In this document: positions 28,126-35,484 of the stretch, piece by piece
How positions within the stretch are numbered: the stretch's first letter is position 1
Layout: the number at the start of each line of letters is the position of its first letter
Assembly: GCF_001552155.1 (NCBI RefSeq)
Contig: NZ_BCQQ01000050.1
Location: 1 to 42,898 of the forward strand
Origin: Actinomadura formosensis NBRC 14204
Lineage (GTDB): Bacteria > Actinomycetota > Actinomycetes > Streptosporangiales > Streptosporangiaceae
DNA length: 42,898 bases
Direction of reading: 5' to 3'
Program-made: the position numbers and the translations under genes
The notes under the pieces: model-generated
The model's input: the letters and a program-made list of their open reading frames with translations, nothing else
What the model was told of the DNA's origin: nothing
The model's database searches: none

Positions 28126-28147
28126 GGGCCCTCCCAGCAGAGGGCCC
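28126..28147 (-). terminator. Hairpin downstream of the four-helix membrane-protein gene
   Basis: GGGCCCTC-CCAGCA-GAGGGCCC, an 8-bp perfect stem 40 bases after the stop at 28187. It would separate that gene from the 188-aa gene. No T-tract. Confidence 0.55.
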
Positions 28148-28186
28148 CCACGTGGCACTCACTCTAGAGGTCCGGCTCGTCTGGTT

Positions 28187-28705
28187 TCACCCGTCTGGAG
28201 TACTCCTGTCAATGCTTTGCCATCCGCTGTTCACCGCATCGTGGATCACCACTGCACCTTGTGTGAACGCCCGGCCGGCGAGGACCGCGCAGAGGGCCGC
28301 GAGCGGCAGTTCCACACCGGCCGCGAGTGCGATCGCCGCGGTCCGGCCCGGCCCCGGCGTGGCGGTCGTCACGTCGAACCACGCGTCCACGATCAGCAGC
28401 GTCCCGGTGACGGCGGCGCCCAGGCCGTACCGGCGGTCGCCGCGGACGTACAGCACGCCCGTGCCGAGCAGCGCGGCGGCCTCCATCGCGTCCAGCCCGA
28501 CCCAGGCGGTCGACCAGTTCGCCACCACCGCGCTGGACGGCATCGTGGCCGCGAGCATCCACATCCAGGGCACCAGCGCCGCCGCGCCCCCGATCATCCC
28601 CCACCCCAGCCACCTGTTCCCGCCGGCCCGGACGAGCCGGGGACCGCCCGCGAGCCGGTTCACGGTGCGGGGACGAGAGGCGAGCGGCGCGGTGGCGGCG
28701 ACCAT
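28187..28705 (-). CDS. Small membrane protein, four predicted helices
   Basis: 172 residues, ATG at 28705 with GGGAG upstream. Hydrophobic segments at about 32-52 (LGWGMIGGAAALVPWMWMLA), 63-86, 95-112 and 121-143. DRRYGLGAAVTGTLLIVDAWFDV in the third segment region has Asp residues within the membrane stretch, as in several unknown actinobacterial membrane proteins. No named family recognised. Divergent from the histidine kinase at 28868, with 162 bases between, so it may be controlled by that system (inference). Confidence 0.75.
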   Translation of the reverse strand: MVAATAPLASRPRTVNRLAGGPRLVRAGGNRWLGWGMIGGAAALVPWMWMLAATMPSSAVVANWSTAWVGLDAMEAAALLGTGVLYVRGDRRYGLGAAVTGTLLIVDAWFDVTTATPGPGRTAAIALAAGVELPLAALCAVLAGRAFTQGAVVIHDAVNSGWQSIDRSTPDG

Positions 28706-28867
28706 GGGGGGCTCCCTGCTGAAGGTGATCGGTGCCCTTCAAGCCTCGCCGCCGGCTCGGCCGCGGTCGGTAACCCGCATATCCGAGTTGGGGTGGCACT
28801 AGGTTCACCCCTCGTTCTGCAGCCTGGTTCATGGTGGCGGGCGAACCGCACCAATACGGTTGCCCCC

Positions 28868-30127
28868 ATGGCATCCATCTCCGCGGCCGACCGTGCCCGC
28901 GTGCACGCTCCGTGGTCGGCGGCGGCGCGGCGCGACACCGTCTTCGTCGCCTCCGGGGTGCCGCTGCAGGTCACCGGATGGCTGCTCCTGGGCTCGGTCT
29001 GGACGGCCTGGACACCCGCGGACGTCACACCGATCCTCGTCCTGGCCGGCGCGTCGACCGTCCTGCTGCTGCTGCTCGCGCTGCGCCCGCTGACGGCCTG
29101 GCAGCGGGAGCGGTGCTGGGCCGTGCTCGGCCTGCACATCCCCCGCGTGCCGGACCTCGATGACGGGGGCCCGTGGGACGCGCTCCGCAACCTCCGCTCG
29201 CCCGTGCTCTGGCGGATCATCCGGTACCACCTGCTCGCCGGGCCGTGCCTGGCGGCCGGCGGGCTGGCCGTGATCTTCGCGTGGGCCGCGGGGTTCGTCC
29301 TTGCCGCCGTGCCCCTGTACGCGTGGGCGCTGCCCCACGTCGGCCTGTTCGGCAATCCGGTGAAGTCCGGCGCGCTCACCGGGACCGGCGTCCTGCTGCT
29401 GGCGGGCGCGCCGTGGCTGGCGGCGGGCGTCCGCCGGCTGGACGCGCGCGCCGCCGTCGCGCTCCTCGGCCCCGACCGCGCGCTGGAGCTGGAACGGCGC
29501 GTGGAGGACCTCGCCGAGCAGCGCGCCAGCGTCGTGGACGCCGCCGACATCGAGCGCCGCCGCATCGAGCGGGACCTGCACGACGGCGCCCAGCAGCGGC
29601 TCGTGTCGCTCGCGATGAACCTCGGACTGGCCCGCGAGACGCTGACCGGCGTCCCGGCGGAGGCCATGCGGGTGATCATCGAGGCGCATGAGGAGGCCAA
29701 GGAGGCGCTGACCGAGCTGCGCGACCTGATCCGCGGCCTGCACCCGGCCGTGCTGGAGGACCGGGGGCTGGACGCGGCGCTGTCCGGCGTCGCGGCCCGG
29801 GTGCCGCTGCCGGTCCGGCTGCGGGTCGAGGCCGAGCCGCGCGCCTCGTCCACCATCGAGGCCGTCGCGTACTTCGTCGTCTCCGAAGCCCTGACCAACG
29901 TCGTGAAGCACGCGAAGGCCAACGAGGTGGACATCGCCGTGGTGCGCCGGGGCGAGGTGCTGGGCGTCACCGTCCGCGACGACGGGCGGGGCGGCGCCGA
30001 CCCGTCCGGCGGGACGGGCCTGACCGGGCTCGCCCGCCGCGTCCGGTCCGTGGACGGCACGTTCCGCATCACCAGCCCCGCCGGGGGACCGACCACCGTC
30101 ACCGTGGAGTTGCCGTGCGCGTTGTGA
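28868..30127 (+). CDS. Sensor histidine kinase with N-terminal putative-sensor membrane domain
   Basis: 419 residues, ATG at 28868. The membrane region (about 20-205) has four main hydrophobic segments and WRIIRYHLLAGP, resembling the putative-sensor domain often fused to these kinases. A coiled coil (LERRVEDLAEQRASVVDAAD) leads to the HisKA_3 domain with His in IERDLHDGAQQRLVSLAM, and HATPase_c with VVSEALTNVVKHAKA and VRDDGRGGADPSGGTGL. Its stop lies 13 bases inside the following response regulator gene. The DUF4097 protein encoded third in this operon suggests a cell-envelope stress system of LiaRS or similar style (inference). No ribosome site is evident, so the transcript may be nearly leaderless. 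Confidence 0.92.
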   Translation: MASISAADRARVHAPWSAAARRDTVFVASGVPLQVTGWLLLGSVWTAWTPADVTPILVLAGASTVLLLLLALRPLTAWQRERCWAVLGLHIPRVPDLDDGGPWDALRNLRSPVLWRIIRYHLLAGPCLAAGGLAVIFAWAAGFVLAAVPLYAWALPHVGLFGNPVKSGALTGTGVLLLAGAPWLAAGVRRLDARAAVALLGPDRALELERRVEDLAEQRASVVDAADIERRRIERDLHDGAQQRLVSLAMNLGLARETLTGVPAEAMRVIIEAHEEAKEALTELRDLIRGLHPAVLEDRGLDAALSGVAARVPLPVRLRVEAEPRASSTIEAVAYFVVSEALTNVVKHAKANEVDIAVVRRGEVLGVTVRDDGRGGADPSGGTGLTGLARRVRSVDGTFRITSPAGGPTTVTVELPCAL

Positions 30128-30762
30128 TCGCCGAGGACTCGGTCCTGCTGCGGGCCGGGCTGATCAAGGTGCTGGAGACCTCCGGCTTCGAGGTCGCGGC
30201 GGCCGTCGGGGAGGCCGACGGGCTGCTCGCCGCGGTCCGCGCGCACCGCCCGGACGCCGCGATCGTGGACGTCCGGATGCCGCCCGGCTTCACCGACGAG
30301 GGCGTCCGCGCGGCCCTCGTCATGCGGCACGAGGCGCCGGACGTGGCCGTCCTGCTGCTGTCGCAGTACGTCGAGGAGCGGTACGCCGCGGACCTGCTGT
30401 CGACCCGCACCCGCGGCATCGGCTACCTGCTCAAGGACCGGGTCGCGGACGTCTCGGCGTTCCTCGACGCGCTGCGCCGGGTCGCCTCCGGCGGCACGGC
30501 GCTCGACCCGGAGGTCGTCTCGCAGTTGCTGCTGCGCCGCCACCGCGGCCCGCTCGACCGGCTCACCCCGCGCGAGAAGGAGGTCCTCTCCCTGATGGCC
30601 GAGGGACGCTCCAACGCGGGCATCGCCGCCGCGCTGGTGGTGAGCGAGAGCGCGGTCGCCAAGCACATCAACGGCATCTTCGCCAAGCTCGACCTCCCGC
30701 ACGCCGAGGGCGACCACCGCCGCGTCCTCGCCGTCCTGCGCTTCCTGGGCGGTGAGACGTGA
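30115..30762 (+). CDS. LuxR/NarL-family response regulator
   Basis: 215 residues from a GTG at 30115, overlapping the kinase gene by 13 bases. Receiver: acidic pair in VIAEDSVLL, phospho-acceptor Asp in AIVDVRMPPGFTDEG, and Lys in YLLKDRVAD. C-terminal helix-turn-helix: LTPREKEVLSLMAEG, AAALVVSESAVAKHINGIFAKL. The sequence is typical of the regulator paired with putative-sensor kinases. The DUF4097 gene follows with a 4-base overlap (GTGA) and may be part of its regulon or the sensory circuit. Confidence 0.94.
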   Translation: MRVVIAEDSVLLRAGLIKVLETSGFEVAAAVGEADGLLAAVRAHRPDAAIVDVRMPPGFTDEGVRAALVMRHEAPDVAVLLLSQYVEERYAADLLSTRTRGIGYLLKDRVADVSAFLDALRRVASGGTALDPEVVSQLLLRRHRGPLDRLTPREKEVLSLMAEGRSNAGIAAALVVSESAVAKHINGIFAKLDLPHAEGDHRRVLAVLRFLGGET

Positions 30763-31553
30763 CCGCCGGTGCCGCGCGGCGGCCCCGGCGGCGTGGCGTC
30801 TGGATCGCGCTGGCGATCGGGACCGCGCTGGTCGTGGTGGTGCCCGTCCTGCTGATGGCGTTCGGGCGGGCCGTCCGGCAGACGTCGGCGTCCGTCACGC
30901 CCTACCACCATGCGATCAGGGAACTGCGGCTCGACATGGGCGCCGCGGCCGTCTCCGTCAGCCCCGGACCTGACGGGCAGGCGCGCGTCTACAAGGATCT
31001 CCGGTGGGCGCTGAGCAAGCCCCGCGTGACCGAATCGCTGGTGGGCGACACCCTGTTCGTCACGGTCCGCTGCTCGGGGACGGGCGTGATCGGCGGCTGC
31101 GGTGCCGACCTCGCCGTCCGGGTGCCGGTGGGCACCCGGGTGTCGGCGGTGGCCGGGTCGGGCGAGATCAACGTCCGGGGGCTGGCCGGCGACCTCGATC
31201 TGCGGACCGGGTCGGGCGTGATCGGCGTCGCCGGCGCGCGCGGCCGGCTGCGGCTGCTGGCCGGGTCCGGCGCGATCACCGCGACCGGGCTGACCTCGCC
31301 GCAGACGCGGGCGCGGATCAGGTCCGGGTCCCTCGACCTTCGCTACGCCGAGCCCCCGGACTCGGTGGAGGCGGCGGCCGGATCGGGCACCACGAGGATC
31401 ATCGTCCCACCGGGCTCGCACTACCGCGTGCGGAACTGGACGGGCGCCGGCACCGCCCACATCAACCCGGCCGTCGTCGACGACCGCGCCCCCGGTCAGA
31501 TCACCGTCCACAGCGGTTCCGGCGACAGCTACGTCGACTACCGCGACGACTAG
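30759..31553 (+). CDS. DUF4097-family membrane-anchored beta-repeat protein
   Basis: 264 residues from a GTG at 30759. An Arg-rich start and one hydrophobic segment (about 13-35; VWIALAIGTALVVVVPVLLM) place the rest outside the membrane. That part is a regular beta-strand repeat region: SAVAGSGEINVRGLAGDLDL, RTGSGVIGVAGARGRLRLLA, GSGAITATGL and RSGSLDLRYAE recur about every 19-21 residues, as in DUF4097/bactofilin-like solenoids. Similar proteins are encoded with envelope-stress two-component systems, where they may sense or bind envelope components. It is translationally coupled to the response regulator. A hairpin follows (31597-31627). Confidence 0.88.
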   Translation: MTAGAARRPRRRGVWIALAIGTALVVVVPVLLMAFGRAVRQTSASVTPYHHAIRELRLDMGAAAVSVSPGPDGQARVYKDLRWALSKPRVTESLVGDTLFVTVRCSGTGVIGGCGADLAVRVPVGTRVSAVAGSGEINVRGLAGDLDLRTGSGVIGVAGARGRLRLLAGSGAITATGLTSPQTRARIRSGSLDLRYAEPPDSVEAAAGSGTTRIIVPPGSHYRVRNWTGAGTAHINPAVVDDRAPGQITVHSGSGDSYVDYRDD

Positions 31554-31596
31554 CGCGGCGGGCCGCACGCCGTCACCGTCCCGCTCGTCGTGACAC

Positions 31597-31627
31597 GCCG
31601 GGCACCGTCCGGGTTTTCCGGCCCGGC
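31597..31627 (+). terminator. Probable terminator between the two-component operon and the STM401x operon
   Basis: GCCGGGC (31597-31603) pairs with GCCCGGC (31621-31627), with a smaller CCGG-GTTTT-CCGG element inside. It lies about 45 bases after the DUF4097 stop. Confidence 0.5.
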
Positions 31628-31639
31628 AGGCGCCGTCCG

Positions 31640-31680
31640 GGCGGAAACCGCCGCGGTTTGTCCGCCGGTCCTGATAGGAC
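31640..31680. promoter_or_regulatory. Two dyads in the control region of the STM401x operon
   Basis: AAACCG-CCG-CGGTTT (31645-31659), flanked by GGCGG and CCGCC, is followed by GTCCT-GAT-AGGAC (31668-31680). They lie 30-70 bases upstream of the first STM4015 start, the likely promoter position. No standard -35/-10 pair with normal spacing is visible between them. Confidence 0.5.
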
Positions 31681-31710
31681 ATGTGCCGACGAACTCGCAT
31701 AAGGGGATCC

Positions 31711-32676
31711 ATGGGCGTTTATCAGCACCTTGAGGAATATGCCGGCCTTCCGGTGGCCACGTTCAACGAGGACACCCGGCCGGACGAGGTGGACGGCGGC
31801 ACCGGCGATCCCGTCACCGGGGAGGACTTCCCGTCCGCCGGGGAGGCCGCCTGGTTCGTCGGGACGTCCTTCGACGAGGAGGACTTCGCCGGCGTCTTCG
31901 CCCGCTTCCTGCAGACGATCGACACCACCGAGATCACGGCGCTGATCATCGGCTACTGGGGCGCCTCCTACGACAGCGGCGCCGCCGACCCGGTGGCGCT
32001 GCTCACCGAGTCGGCCGCGTCCTTCCCCAGGCTCAGGGCGCTGTTCCTCGGCGACATCACCGGCGAGGAGTCGGAGATCTCCTGGATCGAGCACTCCGAC
32101 ATCACGCCCCTGTTCACCGCGTTCCCCGACCTGGAGCGGTTCGACGTGCGGGGCGCGCAGGGCCTCGTCCTCGACCCGATCAGGAGCGACAGGCTCAAGG
32201 TGCTGCGGTTCGAGTCGGGCGGGCTGCCGGCGCCGGTCGTGCGGGCCGTGGGGGCCAGCGACCTGCCGAACCTGGAACATCTCGACCTGTGGCTCGGCGA
32301 GGACAACTACGGCGGTGACGCGACGGTCGCCGACCTCGCCCCGCTCCTCAGCGGCGAGCGGCTGCCCGCGCTGCGCCACCTCGGCCTGGAGGACAGCGAG
32401 ATCCAGGACGAGATCGCGGCGGCGGTCGCGGGCGCGCCCGTCGTGGCGCGGCTGGAGTCGCTCAGCCTGGCGATGGGCATCCTCACCGACCAGGGCGCCG
32501 AGGCGCTGCTCGCCGGGCAGCCCCTCACCCACCTGCGCGAACTGGACCTGCACCACCACTTCCTGTCCGACGCCATGGTCGAGCGGGTGCGGGCGGCGCT
32601 GCCCGGAGTCGAGGTCGACCTGGACGAGCAGGAGAAACCGGACGGCGACTGGCACTACATCGCGGTATCTGAATGA
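31711..32676 (+). CDS. STM4015-family leucine-rich-repeat-like protein, copy A
   Basis: 321 residues, ATG at 31711 with AGGGG upstream (the frame opens at 31681, but the extra residues are not shared with copy B). The N-terminus is AGLPVATFN; strand-helix repeats follow (ITALIIGYWG, RLRALFLGDIT, DLERFDVRGAQGL, NLEHLDLWLGED, LPALRHLGLEDSE, LESLSLAMG, ELDLHHHFLSDAM), a right-handed LRR-like solenoid without signal peptide. In the last repeat the usual LRR Asn is His, giving HHH at about 281-283. The protein ends DWHYIAVSE. First gene of a six-gene operon; its stop overlaps copy B's start (ATGA). STM4015 function is unknown to me; scaffold, recognition or substrate roles for the radical SAM and ATP-grasp enzymes are possible. 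Confidence 0.88.
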   Translation: MGVYQHLEEYAGLPVATFNEDTRPDEVDGGTGDPVTGEDFPSAGEAAWFVGTSFDEEDFAGVFARFLQTIDTTEITALIIGYWGASYDSGAADPVALLTESAASFPRLRALFLGDITGEESEISWIEHSDITPLFTAFPDLERFDVRGAQGLVLDPIRSDRLKVLRFESGGLPAPVVRAVGASDLPNLEHLDLWLGEDNYGGDATVADLAPLLSGERLPALRHLGLEDSEIQDEIAAAVAGAPVVARLESLSLAMGILTDQGAEALLAGQPLTHLRELDLHHHFLSDAMVERVRAALPGVEVDLDEQEKPDGDWHYIAVSE

Positions 32677-33623
32677 TCCGGGAACGGCTTTCGACGTTCG
32701 CCGGGCTCCCCGTCCACACCTTCGACGGGGACCCCGGAGGCGGTCCGCGGCCCGCCGAGGGCGAGGTGGCCTGGGGCATCTACCACCGCATCCAGGACAA
32801 CGGCGCGTGGGGAGCCGAGGTCCCCGAGAACTTCGAGCTGTTCCTCCGGACGGTCGACACCGCGCGGGTCACCCACCTCGTCATCGGCTTCTGGGGGTTC
32901 GACACCGAGGAGTTCGACCCGGTCGGGCGGCTGGTCGAGGCCGCCGGCCGGTTCCCGGACCTGCGCGCGGTGTTCCTCGGCGACATCCGCGACTGGGATC
33001 TGCACATCTCCTGGATCAGGCACTCCGACGTCTCGCCGCTGTTCGCGGCGTTCCCGGGTCTGGAGCACGTCGGAATCCGCGGCGGGGACGGCCTGCGGCT
33101 CGAACCGATGCGCGCCCCGCGGCTGCGGACGCTGCGGTTCGAGGCGGCCCGGCTGCCGGAGGAGGTCGTGGGAGCGGTGGCCGCCAGCGATCTGCCGGGG
33201 TTGGAGCGCCTGGACATGTGGCTCGGCCAGTACCTGATGGACGCCCCGCCTCTCGACGAGCTCGCGGGGATCTGGACGGGTGAGCGGCTGCCCGCGCTGC
33301 GGCGCCTCGGGCTGGAGAACGCCGACTGCGCGGACGAGATCGCCGAGGCCCTGGCCGGCGCGCCCGTCACGGCGCGGCTGGAGTCGCTGAGCCTGGCGAT
33401 GGGCACGCTCACCGACCGGGGCGCGGAGGCGCTCCTTTCCGGGCAGCCCCTGACGCACTTGAAGGAACTCGACCTGCACCATCACTTCCTGAGCGAGGAG
33501 ATGACCGCCCGGGTGCGGGCCGGGACGCCCGGCGTCCAGGTGAACCTCGATGAGGGGCAGGGGCCGCCGCGCCGGTCGCGAGGACGGTTCGACATCACCA
33601 CCTACATCGCGGTGGCCGAATGA
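32673..33623 (+). CDS. STM4015-family leucine-rich-repeat-like protein, copy B
   Basis: 316 residues, ATG at 32673 within the stop of copy A (GAATGA). A tandem paralogue: AGLPVHTFD, THLVIGFWG, DLRAVFLGDIR, ISWIRHSDVSPLF, LERLDMWLGQ, LESLSLAMGTLTDRGAEALL and ELDLHHHFLSEEM align along the full length of copy A. The N-terminal third differs more than the C-terminal repeats. An Arg-rich insert (PPRRSRGRFD) precedes the C-terminus, yet the protein again ends YIAVAE, as copy A ends YIAVSE. Its stop overlaps the STM4014 start by the same ATGA arrangement. Most clusters I recall carry one STM4015 gene, so the duplication may mean two different targets or partners. Confidence 0.87.
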   Translation: MIRERLSTFAGLPVHTFDGDPGGGPRPAEGEVAWGIYHRIQDNGAWGAEVPENFELFLRTVDTARVTHLVIGFWGFDTEEFDPVGRLVEAAGRFPDLRAVFLGDIRDWDLHISWIRHSDVSPLFAAFPGLEHVGIRGGDGLRLEPMRAPRLRTLRFEAARLPEEVVGAVAASDLPGLERLDMWLGQYLMDAPPLDELAGIWTGERLPALRRLGLENADCADEIAEALAGAPVTARLESLSLAMGTLTDRGAEALLSGQPLTHLKELDLHHHFLSEEMTARVRAGTPGVQVNLDEGQGPPRRSRGRFDITTYIAVAE

Positions 33624-34696
33624 GCCTCGTCGTGGTCGGCGCGCCCGGCGACCGCCGCCCCGCGCTGTTCGCGGCGGCGTGCCGGGCGGCCGGGCTGCCC
33701 GAGCCCCGGCTGATCGCCTGGACGGACGTGCTGCGCGGCGCCCCGCTCGCGCTGGAGGCGGGCGATCTGGTGCGCGTCGACTCGCCGGGCGGGGACCCCG
33801 AGACCGATGTGCTGCTGCGCGGCCCCGGTGAACCGGCGCGGGTCGGCGGCGGGGCGCGCTGGTACCGGACGTTCACGGCGGCGCTGCGGCGGCTCTCCGC
33901 AGCGGCGTCGCAGGCCGGCGCCCGGCTCCTCGGCGACGTCGAGGAGATCGCGGTCATGTTCGACAAGCGGCTGGCACACGCGCGTCTCCTGGCCGCGGGG
34001 GTTCCCGTCCCGGTCGCGCTGCCCGGGGTCGACGGCTATACGGCGCTTCGCTCGCGGATGGACGAGACGGGGGAGCGGCGGGTGTTCGTCAAGCCCGCGC
34101 ACGGCTCGTCCGCGTCCGGCGTCGTCGCGTTGCAGACGGCGCCGGGCCGGGTGAGGGCCGTGACCTCGGCGTTCATGGCGGGGGACCGGCTGGTGAACGC
34201 GCTGCGCGTCCGCTCCTACGCGTCCGAGGAGGAGGTCGCCGCGCTGATCGGCCTGCTCGCCCCGGACGGCCTGCACGTGGAGCGGTGGCTGCCCAAGGCG
34301 ACCCTGGACGGGCGCGTGTTCGACCTGCGCGTCGTCGTCATCGGCGGTGAACCCACGCACGCGGTCGCCCGGACGAGCCGGACCCCGATGACCAACCTTC
34401 ATCTGGGCGGCGCCAGGGGAGACCTCGGGGCGGTGCAGCGCGCGCTCGGGGAGGACGGGTGGCGCCGGGCGCTCGACGTGTGCGCGCGGGCCGCCTCCTG
34501 TTTCCCCGGCAGCCTGATGGTCGGCGTCGACCTGCTGGTGGGCGCGGGGCTGAAACGGTTCGCGGTGTGCGAGGTGAACGCGTTCGGTGACCTGCTGCCG
34601 GGGCTGACCGGCCTGCCGGGCGGGCCCGCCGAAGGGATCGACACCTATGCCGCCCAGGTCAGAGCGTCGTTGCCGGGAATTCGATGTACGACATGA
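33620..34696 (+). CDS. STM4014-family protein, ATP-grasp fold
   Basis: 358 residues, ATG at 33620. After an alpha/beta N-terminal domain (SLVVVGAPGDRRPALFAAAC) comes an ATP-grasp domain: FDKRLAH (about 115-120), VFVKPAHGSSASGVVAL (Lys158 and the flexible loop, 155-171), FDLRVVVIGGEP (Asp235, Arg237), LMVGVDLLV (Asp304) and CEVNAFGDLLPG (Glu318, Asn320, expected Mg-binding). These residues suggest a working ligase that activates a carboxylate as acyl phosphate and joins it to an amine or thiol, as in RimK-like and peptide-maturation enzymes. Substrates are unknown. Its end overlaps the STM4013 gene. Confidence 0.88.
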   Translation: MSLVVVGAPGDRRPALFAAACRAAGLPEPRLIAWTDVLRGAPLALEAGDLVRVDSPGGDPETDVLLRGPGEPARVGGGARWYRTFTAALRRLSAAASQAGARLLGDVEEIAVMFDKRLAHARLLAAGVPVPVALPGVDGYTALRSRMDETGERRVFVKPAHGSSASGVVALQTAPGRVRAVTSAFMAGDRLVNALRVRSYASEEEVAALIGLLAPDGLHVERWLPKATLDGRVFDLRVVVIGGEPTHAVARTSRTPMTNLHLGGARGDLGAVQRALGEDGWRRALDVCARAASCFPGSLMVGVDLLVGAGLKRFAVCEVNAFGDLLPGLTGLPGGPAEGIDTYAAQVRASLPGIRCTT

Positions 34697-35484
34697 ACGA
34701 CATCATCGGCAGTCATGATCTGCTGCTGGTGACTCTCGACACGCTGCGTTATGACGTTGCCGCCGAACTGGCCGCTTCTGGCGAGACCCCCACTCTCGCC
34801 GGCCTGCTCCCGGGGGGCCGCTGGGAGCGCCGCCACACGCCGGGCAGTTTCACCTACGCCGCGCATGCGGCGATGCTGGCCGGGTTCATGCCGACCCCCG
34901 CGTCCCCTGGGCCGCACCCACGTCTCTTTGCCGGAACGTTCCCGGGCAGCGAATCCACCGCGTCCCATACGTGGACGTTCGACGCCGCCGACCTGCCGTC
35001 CGGACTCGCCGCCGCCGGCTACCACACCGTCTGCGTGGGCGGTGTCGGGTTCTTCAACAAGCTGACGCCGCTCGGGTCCGCGCTTCCGTCGCTGTTCGCC
35101 GAGAGCCACTGGGAACGCCGCTTCGGCGTGACCGACCCGGAGTCGCTGCCCAACCAGATCGACCGCATCGCCGAGAGCATGGGCCGGCTGCCTGCCGACC
35201 GCCGCCTGTTCCTGCTGCTGAACGTCGCGTCCTTGCACCAGCCCAACTGGTTCTACCTGCCCGGCGCCACCCGCTCGGACGGGGACACGCGCGCCAGCCA
35301 CGCCGCCGCCCTCCGCCATGTCGACGCCCACATCGGCCGGCTTTTCGCGCTGATGCGCCGCCCCTGCTTCGTCATCGTCTGCTCCGACCACGGGACGGCC
35401 TACGGAGAGGACGGCCACACCGGGCACCGCATCGGCCACGAGGTCGTCTGGACAGTTCCGTACGGGGAGTTCGTTCTGCCGTGA
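34684..35484 (+). CDS. STM4013/SEN3800-family hydrolase (alkaline phosphatase superfamily)
   Basis: 266 residues. LLLVTLDTLRYD (Asp19 as first metal ligand), PGSFTYAAHAAMLAGFMP (Thr57 as likely nucleophile), HQPNWFY and VIVCSDHGTAYGEDGHTGH (Asp235, His236, with later His ligands) place it in the metal-dependent alkaline phosphatase/sulfatase superfamily. The Cys/Ser-x-Pro-x-Arg formylglycine motif of true sulfatases is absent, so a phosphatase, phosphodiesterase or phosphotransferase is more likely. It is short, with no signal peptide or membrane segment, so it should act in the cytoplasm on a product or intermediate of the operon. Two in-frame starts: ATG 34684 (13-base overlap with STM4014) or ATG 34693 (4-base overlap). 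Confidence 0.87.
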   Translation: MYDMNDIIGSHDLLLVTLDTLRYDVAAELAASGETPTLAGLLPGGRWERRHTPGSFTYAAHAAMLAGFMPTPASPGPHPRLFAGTFPGSESTASHTWTFDAADLPSGLAAAGYHTVCVGGVGFFNKLTPLGSALPSLFAESHWERRFGVTDPESLPNQIDRIAESMGRLPADRRLFLLLNVASLHQPNWFYLPGATRSDGDTRASHAAALRHVDAHIGRLFALMRRPCFVIVCSDHGTAYGEDGHTGHRIGHEVVWTVPYGEFVLP

